From: Amoebophrya sp. A120
Lineage: Eukaryota; Sar; Dinophyceae; Syndiniales; Amoebophryaceae
Assembly (NCBI GenBank): GCA_905178155.1
Contig: CAJINV010000005.1
Coordinates: 5,349,038 to 5,413,037, forward strand
Reading direction: 5' to 3'
DNA: 64,000 nucleotides
Part shown: in pieces, positions 47,960 through 58,900 of the stretch
How positions within the stretch are numbered: the stretch's first letter is position 1
Layout of the letters: each line of letters opens with the position of its first letter
Notes under the pieces: model-generated
Told to the model about the DNA's origin: nothing
Seen by the model: the letters and a program-made list of their open reading frames with translations, nothing else
The model's database searches: none
Program-made: the position numbers and the translations under genes

Positions 47960-50900
47960 ATGTCGCGGCATTCACGGCACATCCCGTCCTGGCTCGTCTC
48001 GTTGCCGTTTGCCTTGCGTCATGAGCTCCTGTGGTCTCGACAGCTTGTCTATCCAGGAGAAAACACCCATCCCCAACCAATTTTTGCATGACAAACACTG
48101 GAGCTTGTGCATGTTTTGCATGACACATTGGATGGAGGTGGGTGTTTTTGTCTGGATATTGTCGCCGCGCAGGACGACCGAGTGGTGGTGGAGCCCAAGA
48201 CAGGCTCGGCGCCGCCAGAGCAGCAGGCCGGCGGTGCTGGATCTGCACCTGAGCCACAACCAGAAAAACTCGTGCTCGTGGATGCAGGAGCGGAGGCGAA
48301 AAAAAGGGCGGAGCTATCCGTTGTGGATTTGAGTACAAAAATCACATTCACCGCAGCCACGTGCTCAATTTGCAAATGCAATTCGCAATCGCAACGCCCG
48401 CGGAAGATCAAATAAACGAAGCAAAGTAGTAAGTACGTAGTTGAGTTCAGATTTCATCGCATTGCAACATTGCAGATTGATGCGAGGTCGTTGCGGTGTA
48501 ACCGTGATCCCGGTTTTCCCCTGGAGAAGAATGCGACCAAGCGGGTTTCACCAACGACGCCACTGGAGAGTGCATCAGCCAGGGGTATGACACAGTGTTC
48601 GACACTATCACAGCAAAAAGTGTCAACGTTAACTGCATTTGTGATGCAGTAATATGCATCACAAAACCTCCTGCCCAAAATTTGCCATGCATAGAATGCA
48701 TGCTAGGCAAAATTTGCCATGCATATTTGCAATCTATGAAAACCGTTAGCGTTTTTGTTTGATAGACACCGCGCACGGCAGCAACCGCAACGCCGCCTCG
48801 CACTTGTGGGTCTATCCTGTGCAAAAGTATCGTATTCGTATTGCAAATCTTGCATTACAAATCTTTTTGTTAACTCAAATCCGCATTACAAAATTTATTT
48901 CTCATGCGGAGAAAATTTGTAATGCATTCATACGAATGCGATACTTTTGCAGTTCATAGGGTCACCTATCTGACAAACAAGTTTCGGGACGAGACCATCG
49001 AGTCGGCGGAGGTGTATCTGCGGCAAATGACGAACTTTTGCCCGGTGTCGGGCTCCCCGCTGACCAACGGGGGGATGCAGTTGCAGTACTCAAATTTGAT
49101 ATAGTACCTACAAGAAACTTGCGGTGACAGTAGTTCTTGGAGGAGTTGCTACTTGTGCTTCTTCTAGAGCTTCAACTTCTCCATCTCATCGTAATTTGAT
49201 GTTGTAGAAGATGATAGTAGGACAAGTCTTGCTCCTCAGAGTCAGAGTTTCGGATTGATGTTGTTGTACATCCTTTTTATCATTCTTCACCCAATGCAGG
49301 TGGACCGCGCCGGCAACCGGTTCTGCTGGTTCCTCGTCTTCCACCTACGGCATCCAACCCGCAGCGTCGGGTGTCACCGTACCCGGCGGCTACTCGCACC
49401 ACTGCTGCGTGCTATGCATTGCAAATCTGTCTGGGTCTGTGCGATATTCATATTTGTTTTTGTATTTATTGCAGCACTCGCAACATACGCATACCCCTGA
49501 TGAACCCTGTGATGCATGTTGTGGAATAGCGCCAACCCTCTGTCATGCAGGGACGCGATATCTGATGCGGGTTACGCACATCAACCACAACATAGCGGCT
49601 CATAATTTTTTTCCTCATGCGTGGCGGCGTATAATTGAAATCGGTTTGCGATGCATGTACTAGCATCCCAACTTTCACCAGACCCTGACGTATTTGCAAT
49701 CCATGCGTGCCCTGCGTTTGCGATATGAACACGCACGTGCGCGTGGATGAGTGGACGCCCAAGAACAAGGACAACGTAGCGCTGCTGAAGAACCACGGAA
49801 CGGTAAAGGATAAAGAGGCAGCTGGCACGGTGTACGCTCTTGTGATTCGGGACCCCTGCGCAGCGAATAAGAACGACTCCGCAAAAGCAAAACTGGCGAA
49901 ATTGACGGGCGGCCCCGCGCCGGCAATCATCTGCGATGGGGAAAAATTTTATGCAATACAAATTTTCCGTACATGTACAAAATGCATCACAAATGTCCCC
50001 AATTTGGAGTGTGATGAAACTTGTCATGCTAAACTAGCATCGAAGCCAAGTTTTGTCATGCAGAGACCGCATTTGTACGTCTACGTGTACAGGAAATTTA
50101 CTGTGGAGAAATTGAAGGCCGGCGAAGTGGAAACTAGCGACAACGGGTTTGTCGTCATTGGTCTCTACTACACCCAAGCCGCTGGCTATCGCAAGAAAAA
50201 AGTGTTACAGTTACACACTGTCTTGCAGGTCAAGCAAGACAGAAAAGCTCTGTCATGCCGGATATGCATAGGAGCCTCTTTTCATAGGTGTTTTCCCGTA
50301 GGATTTCTGCATTCCAGGTTTTCTCTCTCATGCAGGGACATTTGTGTTGCTGAATTGCCTACAGATGTGTAACGGTAACACTTTTTTCGTGGGATACTGG
50401 CCAGTCCGAAACTGCGGAGGCCGCGATGCCGCAGACCGAGTGCGCCGCCCGGTCCTCCGCTGGCTGTGCGCAATCCGGGATGGGAGCCATTTTTATACAA
50501 GTATTAAACTAACAGTACTAGTAAGTACACGTCGCCTGCCTTCCTGTTGTACCGGTTTTTGTGGAGGTGAAACTACAAGCGTGACAAACTAGATTACGAC
50601 ACACGTATCAAACACCGAATACTCCTTACTCATGCAAATGAACATGCACACCGAATACTCCTTACTCATGCAAATGATCATGCAAATGAACATGCACACC
50701 GAATACATCATGCAAATGAACATGCACAACATGATGGTTTCAGGCCGCCTGCTTGGGTTTCGCCCCAGATGCGAGTGGTGCTGCAACGGCACAGAGGAGA
50801 AAAGCTACAGGCTCAGACAGCTTCTGGAGCATGCCCGACGAATATGAAAGTGCACAGCTTTCCCTTCTCCTCATCTGTCATGCAAAAAAACCACCTTTTT

Positions 50901-53900
50901 GCTTTTGCCTCTTGGCACTGTTTGCATGACAGGTTCTGGTACTAGCGGCCCAAACAGCATTTAGAATGATCCTGGACGAATTTGTGATGCGAAACCGGCA
51001 TAATTCTTACTAGCGCTTGTATTGCAGGCCATGCGGACGGGGCGGGTTCTTGTGCACTCTCATAACGAGTGCGCAAACCAACTGAAGGACGAGTGTTTCA
51101 ACGACCACTCGAGCTCTTTCCTTGAGAAAATGGACCTGGATATCCCAGAGAGAAAACAAAAAGCAGGCCGGGCATATTAGTTTTTAATGCAAAAATCGAT
51201 ACACGCAAAGTCTCTTCTCATGGGCGGCCCCATAGCATGCTGCTTAAGATATGCAATGCAGTATTCATTTTTGCATTACAAAGAAATTTGATCCTGCCTG
51301 CTTTTTTCTGTGTGATACTGGAGAAATTGAACTTGGCGGCCTATGAATTCGCGGGCAGGATGCATAAGGTACTTACAGCTTTATTTGGTGATGTAGAAAA
51401 TTGAAATTCTGTTTCTGCATTGCAAATCTATCCTAGTAGTTGCAGTACAAATTTTGTCAAGCGGAAAAGCGGAATTCAATGTGTAATGCTGGTTCAGATG
51501 GGAAACTACTTACTTGCATAGCTGGAAATTCTACGCCAGCGTTTGTTTTGCATTGATTAGTTGTGCATGATAAAAACTCCACGGACGATGATCAATTCTT
51601 CGCAGGAATAAATCAAAGCTTATTGTCCTCTCTTTACCTGCTCAGGCCTTTCAAAGCCACATCACCCACGCGGCGGCCGTCATTCGGGGAACGAGTTTTA
51701 TGTATGACAGTGCACAACTCCCGCTCTCCCTCATTTGTCATGCGAAATACCCAACTCCACGCTTTCCCTCCTGTCACTATTATGCATGACAAGTTGTGAT
51801 AGCCCAAATAGCACTCTACACTCCAGTGCAAATTTGTCATGCAAAACCGGCACTCTTGCTGATCCTTGGTTGTACTATTGCCGTTCATGCAATACAAATG
51901 GGGGGGGAGGGGGAGTTGTGCACTCTCATATTATGCAGAGCAAGGACAAGATCGCGGCAAAACTTGGGGTATGATCTGCAAAAGTATGGTACTGCTCGTA
52001 CTAGCTGTATTGCAATACAAATTAGCTCAGCATGACACATGGAATTTGTCGTGCTGATTTACTTAGCTTGAGAAAGAATAAGAAACAGAAACTTGTCTTG
52101 TATGACAACTGCGATTAGTACGAGTACGCTGCTTTTGCACAGGATACGGGGAGGCCAGTTCTCTGCTGGATGGCAACCGCCAACTGCTCCGCGAGCACCG
52201 TTATCAAGTGCAAATACGTAGTATGGGTCTGGAACATCATGACAACTTGTCATGCCAAATCTGAGTCATGCAAAATTCTGTGTTGCATGCTTACAAAAAG
52301 CCGTCCATTTATGACCAAGTATGACGAATTTGCAATCCATAACCGCGTCTCGAAGCCGAACGCGAACCATTTTCCGGGAAAAATCCTGCCGGCGGTGAAA
52401 AAGACCTCCAAAACTTCATCTTCTTCCACGCAGAACAGCGACGGCAGTAGCAACCTCGCAGACGACGAAAAATCCGAATTTTTGCGCGCGCGGCAGCTGG
52501 GCATCAAGTCGAGTAGTTCGAGTCGAGCATCTTCTACCCGCCATTCCGCGTGGATGCTGTTTCTGCAGAAAATTGCGTTCGGGACGAACAAGTTAACAAC
52601 CACAGCACGACGATCGAGATCGTTGACGAAGTCAACTACATCCGGAGATAATGACAGCAGCAGCAAAGACAATGACAATGTTGACAAACCCATTTACCAC
52701 CACACTCTCGTGTACTCCATCCCCACGAACTGCGACAAATCTTTACCCCCTTCGGCGACGCGGGAGGAGAAGGAACTTTGCTTCAACAAGTTTGTCGAGG
52801 AAACTTTGAAGCCGACTTTGGAACAGTATCCACAATAAGTTTACCGTACACGTACAAATGCGGTCTCTGCATGGCAAAACTTGACTTCGATCCTAGTTCA
52901 GCATGACAAGTCTCACACTCCAAATTGGGGAAATTTGTGATGAATCTTGTACATGTTGTGCGGGAAATTTGTATTGCATAAACAGCAACTACTGTTCACG
53001 ACGGATGAAAGTGAAAAGAAACAAAATGATTTGGAAAAGATCTTTCCACCGGAATTAGCGGGTCGTGACAACACGAAAAACAAAAAGACGACGAACAACC
53101 TGTCGCTGAGAGTGTTGAAGCTGGGTGAAACCATCATGTTTACTGCGGAAAGGGAGGAGAAGGAATTGTTCATGACCGAAGTCGGGAAAAACGACGAAGA
53201 GGGATCAACTTCCAGCAACACGGCAGATGACCTGGAAAACACGGTTTTGATGCTCTTCTTCGTCCTCGCGGTGGGATTCAGTCTGTACTTCCTGCTGAAG
53301 AGAAGGTTCGCGAACTTGATCAGCGGTGGAGAGGGTGCAAGCAAAAACTACATCTTCGGAGCTTCTTCTTCTTCCTCTTCTTCTGCCGCGGGGTACGGGG
53401 TTGATGACAAAACATCCTCTGCCGGGGCGGGGAACAAGTCGCCATCTCTTTCGTCCAAAAGCACGAGCAGTGGCGAGAGTACGGCGCCCATTGCGAAATC
53501 GATGGTGACAGGACGATATGAACTGCAAAATCATCGTACTAGTAGCTGTAATTGCAATACAAATTAGCTCAGCATGACAAATTGAATTTGTCATGCTGTT
53601 TAACCTTGGGATGGAGATTTGTAATGCAGGACTGCGATTACTACGAGTACGATACTTTTGCACAGGATAGACGAAATGGAGGGACGAAGCGGGAAGTTTT
53701 AGCAGGGAAGAAACATCTCGGCGGCCCGGGGGATCAAGAAGCGGTATGGATTGCAAAAATGTCTGGGTCTGGAAGAATGCAGGAGTCTGTCATGCAGATT
53801 TTGCATGACCCATGAGGTCTGTGATGCATGCCCTAGCATCAGAGATTGTGCGAGGGCTTTCTGATGCTCATACCGCATGAGAAATGCCCTCTCCGCGTAG

Positions 53901-54093
53901 CACAAATTACACCTCTTTTGCTCTTCATGCAATACAGTTTTTATGTAGATTCCAAAAGTAGCATCACAAGTTGTATCCTTCCAGACCCAGACACTTTTAC
54001 ATTTGATAAGCGGCAGTGATTGGAAACACGAATGTGGTGCAACGCAGTGAGACCCAGCGGATCGGTGGGGCGGAAAGTAAAAATCGCCTTTAA
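47960..54093 (+). CDS. Single-pass membrane protein, tandem paralogue 2
   Basis: Nineteen exons from ATG 47960 (14 elements and 4 GT-AG introns removed) close in frame as 847 residues. It shares ordered blocks with the gene upstream: GSNRNAASHLWV, NFCPVSGSPL, HHCCVPCVCDM, THVRVD, VYALVIRDPCAA, NGFVVIGLYY, SGMGAIFIQAACLGFAPDA, FAGRMHK, ASSLLDGNRQLLREHR, LVYSIPTNC and KELFM. One transmembrane helix (TVLMLFFVLAVGFSLYFLL, about residue 706) is followed by KRR and a Ser-rich tail. Exons are down to 34 nt (51936-51969). The N terminus is uncertain: from 47960 no strong signal peptide is seen, and an upstream exon is likely. Function unknown; expected to match its paralogue on the surface. Confidence 0.85.
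48050..48158. mobile_element. Introner-like element 50, family E
   Basis: Flanks ttgtc/ttgtc. Joins RQLV to AAQD. Confidence 0.92.
48333..48526 (+). other. Tentative GT-AG intron in paralogue 2
   Basis: GTACAA to CCCCTGGAG, phase 1; joins SVVDLK to ECDQAG. Required because the frame stops at about 48412 and reopens at 48527. Confidence 0.45.
48606..48764. mobile_element. Introner-like element 51, family G
   Basis: Flanks gacac/gacac. Joins VFDT to AHGS. Confidence 0.93.
48813..48958. mobile_element. Introner-like element 52, family B
   Basis: Flanks gggtc/gggtc. Joins HLWV to TYLT. Confidence 0.93.
49086..49299 (+). other. GT-AG intron in paralogue 2
   Basis: GTACTC to CCAATGCAG, phase 2; joins GGMQL to QWTAPAT. 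Includes AATTTGATATAG right after the donor. Confidence 0.6.
49413..49705. mobile_element. Introner-like element 53, family C
   Basis: Flanks cgtgc/cgtgc. Joins HHCCV to PCVC, the same site as element 46. The right end reads ATG and the interior is well diverged from its counterpart. Confidence 0.88.
49950..50109. mobile_element. Introner-like element 54, family H, reverse orientation
   Basis: Flanks aattt/aattg. Joins GEKF to KAGE. The interior is nearly the exact reverse complement of element 61 in the same gene. The right end reads AGA. Confidence 0.87.
50187..50396. mobile_element. Introner-like element 55, family J
   Basis: Flanks ctggc/ctggc. Joins QAAG to QSET. Confidence 0.92.
50501..50743 (+). 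other. GT-AG intron in paralogue 2
   Basis: GTATTA to GATGGTTTCAG, phase 0; splits GMGAIFIQ from AACLGF, which is continuous in paralogue 1. Holds the tandem repeat at 50603-50729. Confidence 0.8.
50603..50729. repeat. Short degenerate tandem repeat inside an intron
   Basis: Repeated units built from CATGCAAATGAACATGCACA and CCGAATACTCCTTACT: three copies of the ACACCGAATAC word and four of CATGCAAATG, with variable spacing. Confidence 0.75.
50843..51064. mobile_element. Introner-like element 56, family A
   Basis: Flanks acgaa/acgag (synonymous). Joins MPDE to CANQ. Confidence 0.88.
51141..51317. mobile_element. Introner-like element 57, family F
   Basis: Flanks ctgga/ctgga. Joins KMDLE to KLNL. 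Interior matches element 26. Confidence 0.92.
51369..51645 (+). other. GT-AG intron in paralogue 2 with introner-like interior
   Basis: GTACTT to CTGCTCAG, phase 0; joins FAGRMHK to AFQSHI. Homologous in position to 45270-45431. Contains GCATTGCAAATC, GTACAAATTTTG and TGTGTAATGCTG but no matched ends. Confidence 0.75.
51703..51930. mobile_element. Introner-like element 58, family A
   Basis: Flanks ttatg/ttatg. Joins TSFM to QSKD. Confidence 0.93.
51970..52146. mobile_element. Introner-like element 59, family B
   Basis: Flanks tgggg/cgggg (synonymous). Joins AKLG to EASS after a 34-nt exon. Confidence 0.88.
52202..52341. mobile_element. Introner-like element 60, family C, truncated
   Basis: Flanks accgt/accgc (synonymous). 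Joins REHR to VSKP. The left arm is diverged and the right arm (CCAGACCCAGACAT) is missing; only the last bases GCAATCCATA remain. Confidence 0.8.
52827..52980. mobile_element. Introner-like element 61, family H
   Basis: Flanks aacag/aacag. Joins TLEQ to QLLF. Confidence 0.93.
53517..53669. mobile_element. Introner-like element 62, family B
   Basis: Flanks gacga/gacga. Joins VTGR to NGGT in the cytoplasmic tail. Confidence 0.93.
53745..54008. mobile_element. Introner-like element 63, family C
   Basis: Flanks agcgg/agcgg. Joins DQEA to AVIG. Confidence 0.93.
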
Positions 54094-54225
54094 GAAGGTA
54101 GGAAAAGGAGGGGCGTTGTAAGACGCCGAACCGACGAGCCACGCGTCCATTGAACCGGGCCACACTTCAAGTAGTATAAAAATCTTGTGATGGTAAAAGC
54201 AGAAGGAGTAAGTGGCACAAGCTGT

Positions 54226-54274
54226 AGATGAATTCCGTTGAAGATGCAAACTCGTGGCGAAGGAGGTCGAGCAG
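54226..54274. repeat. 49-bp direct repeat, copy 1
   Basis: Same 49 bp as 54550-54598 (begins AGATGAATTCCGTTGAAGAT, ends GGTCGAGCAG). Lies upstream of element 64. Confidence 0.9.
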
Positions 54275-54299
54275 TATCAATGTAGAGAAGTTGTAGATG

Positions 54300-54549
54300 T
54301 ATCAAATGTAAAAATGTCTGGGTCTGGAAGAATGCAACTTGTAATGCGTATTTCAGAACACAGAAAAGTCTCTCATGTATACGTAGCAAAAGCTCCCACT
54401 TTTTGTCAGAAAAATAGGGGACTTGTCATGCGGATTCGGCATTGCGGAAGGTTCTCGAAACCTGTGATGATAGAGCTTCCATGCCAGACCTTCTGTGTCA
54501 TGCAAAAACAGCATGACCCTTTCAGACCCAGACATTTTTGCATTTCATA
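54300..54549. mobile_element. Introner-like element 64, family C, outside coding sequence
   Basis: Flanks agatg/agatg. Typical ends, but it lies about 200 bp after the stop of paralogue 2, in a 3-prime UTR or intergenic DNA. It is inserted at the start of the second copy of a 49-bp duplication. Confidence 0.9.
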
Positions 54550-54598
54550 AGATGAATTCCGTTGAAGATGCAAACTCGTGGCGAAGGAGGTCGAGCAG
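54550..54598. repeat. 49-bp direct repeat, copy 2
   Basis: Second copy of 54226-54274; its first five bases are the right target duplication of element 64. Confidence 0.9.
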
Positions 54599-54639
54599 GG
54601 CCTTCTGAGTATCTTTTCATCAATTTCTGTTTCAGTTTT

Positions 54640-54701
54640 GACGTCGTGTTTCGACTTAACAAGTTTCGAAGACGTCGTGTTTCGACTTAACAAGTTTCGA
54701 A
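54640..54701. repeat. 31-bp tandem duplication
   Basis: Two exact adjacent copies of a 31-bp unit beginning GACGTCGTGTTTCGACTTAA. Confidence 0.92.
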
Positions 54702-55627
54702 GAAACCGAATCATTTTTTGCAGGCAGTTGCTAAATCCTTATTAATTTGATGCCGTTTGGAGGTCGACCTATCGCTGTCGATGTAGTTTTTGTTTCTTTG
54801 AACTTACCCGAGGTTTGATAAAAGGCTAAGGCGTATTACAGGTACGTAGAACTCAAAGTAGTTCCGGAAATTTTTTTTTCTCGGCGCGGCTTCGACCTAA
54901 CCTATTCGATTGCGCTACAAAAATCTCTTGATTTTCATCTTGATTTAAGGGTTTCATTTCAACAAAATTGAGATTCGGATCATTTTTCCAACCGTGATCC
55001 TACGAATGAGCAATGTAGATTTGCATTTGCCACCAATTTGGTATGAGCTTGTTGGTTCATTTGTTTGTACGTAGGTGTCGTAGTTACCAGATTCTTGTTG
55101 AGTGCAGCGGTATTCGTATACTTTCAAAAAGGTGTTAGAGGAACAGCAAGCGACACGCAGGTTGCTCGCCTCTCCGGCACAGGTGCGTGCAGTCGTAAGG
55201 AAGACTCATTTCACTGACAGATGTAGTTGTGCATGTTGTCCAAGCGGCGGTCCAAAGAACCAGTGCGTGTGCGCAACTACTTCAAGAAGATAAAAACAAA
55301 TGACACGACGCTTGATGAGTCAGATTCGGTAGTAGACGTAGTTGCCCAGCATAGTTCCAGGTCTGAAATTTGGTGATTTCCCGGTTCTTCTTCCTGCTTG
55401 TTTCTCGGTTATTTTCTTCTACGTCTTCAACCGGCACTAGTCTTCAACAGGTTATGTCTTCTATGTCTTCAACAGGTCGTATGTGTACGCGCAAGGGAGG
55501 ACATTATTTTTAACTGAGCGAAAATACAGCAAAACGGACAGGAGGGTACAACGGGTAGTTTGGAAAGAAGTAAGAAAGGGCGGCGCGGGGAGGTTGAGCG
55601 CAGCATATAAGCAGGAGACGCAAATTT

Positions 55628-55786
55628 ATGTTGGATTTGAATTTACGTAGAAGTTGTAGAGGGCTTGTTCAACCACCAGAACCCGTCGTCATTGTGAAGG
55701 AGCGGCTGCATCCGAGGACCGGGAAAACAGAAAGTGCTCTACTGCAGCTCGCTGTGGAGTACAACAAGGTTTTAAAAAAGTGCTAG
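55628..55786 (+). CDS. Possible 52-residue protein or terminal exon
   Basis: ATG 55628 to TAG 55784. It reads MLDLNLRRSCRGL, then PVVIVKERLHPRTGKTESAL and a helix LLQLAVEYNKVLKKC, which looks more like protein than chance. It may be the last exon of a gene whose earlier exon includes the helix KKVLEEQQATRRLLASPAQ near 55128-55190, followed by a GTGCGT donor. I could not join them in phase. Confidence 0.28.
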   Translation: MLDLNLRRSCRGLVQPPEPVVIVKERLHPRTGKTESALLQLAVEYNKVLKKC

Positions 55787-55941
55787 TTGTCTCTTAGCAA
55801 AAAATCGAACGAAAGTGACTGCAAAAAAGAGAATATTTATATAATGTTGTAACGTTTTGTAGTACTATGCTGCGACACGACAGACACTGTCACTGAGACA
55901 ATCGATAACCAACCAGCTGGCGGAGTAACAGCAGGAGCACC

Positions 55942-58900
55942 ATGTCGACCTCGAACACCCCAATTCTCCGGGGGAAAAACTCCCGCCTTCCCAAGCAGCT
56001 CCCCAGCCTCGAATATCAAATGCAAATATGTCTCGGTCTGGTAGGTTGCAACTTGTGATGCTGTCTCTGGATTCGAAAAAAATCTATATTGCATGACCAG
56101 CAAGAAGAGACCAGTTTGTCCTACGCGGACAGGGCATTTCTCATGCAGAATCAGCATCAGGATCAGCATCAGGAAGCCCACCTCTACAACTCTGTCATGC
56201 TAGGCCATGCATTTTTACAGGCATCAGGGGTCGTGCAACATATCCATGACAAACCTAGCAACTTTCCAGACCCAGACATATTTGCATTTGATATCGAATC
56301 CACCCCGACGGCGGCAGCACTGTTGGACAATCTGCCCACTCCTGCGAGGGCGGGTACTACGGGGGGAGTTCGTCGGGCGAATAACAACAACAATGTTCTT
56401 GGGGCAGCAGGAGGAGCTGTGCCGGCTTTTTTTCCGCGGCACCAACTGCAAGGAGAGCCATCCGCTGTGCAGATGTTGAACGCTGCAGCGCCAACTACAA
56501 CGGAGATTAACAACGCGAGTGGAGGTGCTGTTGTACTTGGTGCAGGAGCTGCAGATACTCTATTACAAGAGAACTCCGCCGGCTTCTCCGGCGACGCAGC
56601 TTTTTCGCAGACGCAGACAAGCACAGCATCTTCAACTGCTGGGCAAGGAAGTAGTGGAAACACAGTTGTTGACGAAGGAGATCAGGAAGAAGGTCGCAAC
56701 AGCCGCAATCCAGAAAATCTGCTCGACATCCACTCAACAAATATTAACCAGACTGCCAGCAGCAATCCGCTCAACTCATCCAAACACCTCCGGCCGCAGT
56801 CCTGTTTTTCTCCCGGCGGGGGTATGAAATGCAAACGCATCGTACTAGTATAAATTGCATTTACAAATTGACTTAGCACTACAAATGAAATTTGTAATGC
56901 TGATTTACCTTGAGAAAGAGATTTGTAATGCATAAATGCAATTGCCACGAGTACGAGACTTTTGCACAGGATAGGGGGCGTGGTAGGGGAATTCGGACTA
57001 GAAATCGGCGACACGACAACGATATGCAATGCAAAAGCATCGTACTAATCTAAATTGCATTACAAATTGACTAAGCATTACAAATTGAATTTGTAATGCG
57101 GATTTGCCTTAACAAAAAGATGCAGAACCGCAATTAGTACGATTACGATACTTCTGCACTGCATAAACGACAGCAGGAGCAGCTTTCGGCGCCGGAGGTG
57201 GCGGAGGTTTCATGTTCGGCTTACACGGAGCAGGAGGTGCAGGACATCAGTTTCTACACCACAACTCGCAGGACGACGCTCCTGATGAAGTCTTGGCGCA
57301 ACAGCGGAAGGAAAAGCTACTCCGCACGGGCACTCTGCTATCGCAAGAAAATAAAACTGTTTCACTGTAAACTTGTAATGCAGAAAATGCTTCGCAAAAG
57401 TGTTTGTCTTTGTGTTGCAGCTACACATGCAAGACAAGAAGTGACTTTTGGCCGTGTTTTCCCGTAGCATCCTCACATGGCAAGTTTTCTTTGTCAGGTG
57501 TAAGTAACGATCTTGTGATGCAAAATTTGCAAAATTCTTACAGTGAAGCACTTTTTTCGTACGATATCTGCCGGAAGAGGATGAGGAAGCGCTGCCGATC
57601 GGGGTGAAAAAAGCGATGAAAAAGAACGCGACGGCGAGGGGTTCGCCGAAGAAGAAGAAACCGAGCAGCTGCGGCGTGGATGGCAAAATAAACGACCACA
57701 GTCGTCGTGTCAGTGAAGATTATAACACGACGATCAACTCCTACTCCATGATCTCGTCGTCCCCCTCCAACAAAGGTCGTGGACCTGCGCTGTCAACGAC
57801 CGAAGCTGGAAGTACAAGAATTAGAGTATCGGCGAGGAACAGGTCCTCGGCTGCACTTCTAGCGGCACGACTGTGCAAAATTATCGTACTCGTATAAATG
57901 CCAGACTAGCTGCATGAGCATGACAAATCTGGTTTCTTAGGTAATTTAGCATGACAAATTCAATTATTCATGCTGAGCTAATTTGTGATGCAATTTATAG
58001 CTAGTACGATGTTGCTTTTGCAGTGCATAAGCGGCACTGTCCGACGAAAGTAGTGAAGACGAGGAGGCGGCGGCGTTTCGGCGGAAGGCAACTCAGTATG
58101 GATGTGTCAGGATCGAAATCGACAAAGTTGAAATAACTTGCAATGCATAAAATGCATGACGCGGAATATGTGTGCTGCAAAGCAGGCAAGTGACACCGAT
58201 TGTAAGCCTGTTTGGATTTAGAGCTCGAGCTGCTAAAGCAGCATGAGAGAGTCGGTCTTCTTTGCTTAAACAGCATTACAAACTGGATTTAGATAGCGCC
58301 AAGATTTGTCATGCGCCACTTGGAAACTGGGTTGCAACTGGCATCCATTTTATGCATGGCAAACCATTGCAACTTTGTCGACTTCAATCCTGGCACACCC
58401 ATACTCAGGCGGAGTTGGATATACAGCAACTCCTGCTTGGAAACAAGAAAGGTGACGACGGTAGTAGCGCCAATAGAATTAGAAGCGGGCGCGGGCTGCA
58501 AAATGATACTGGCATGGACCGCGGCTCTTCGGAAGATGAAGATGAACAAACTGGAGCGGATAAAAAATTATCAACATCATCAAACCCGGCACGCCACAAC
58601 AACAAGCTGGCGACGATGAAGGCGAATTCTGTCGTCTCCAACGGTAGTACTAAGTTAAGAAGCAATTTCTACGGCTCCCCCCACAGTGCAAGTACAACTG
58701 CGGGCGAAATCAACATCCGCTGGAAGGAGCCAGGACGTGGGTCGAACAAGACAGCCGCCGTCAACGGGAGCAGTAGTAGTAGCAGCTACGAAAAAATCAT
58801 GAGTGCGAGCGGGACGTCGAAGATGAAATTGAAAACGAGCTTGAACACAACTTCTACGGAAATAGACCAGCTTACCACCGCTCGTCCCCGACCCAGAACG

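Larger units (their letters stand above)
54094..55941. other. Intergenic region with one element and two short duplications
   Basis: Holds element 64, a 49-bp direct repeat around it, a 31-bp tandem duplication and a possible 52-residue frame at 55628-55786. Otherwise nothing recognised. Confidence 0.5.

Noticed and set aside
50603-50729. CRISPR-like array
   Set aside because: Units are short, irregular and without unique spacers, inside an intron of a eukaryotic gene.
42171-54093. Tandem membrane proteins as HAP2/GCS1 gamete fusogens
   Set aside because: Same one-helix layout, but the Cys pattern and the motifs do not match HAP2 as I know it.
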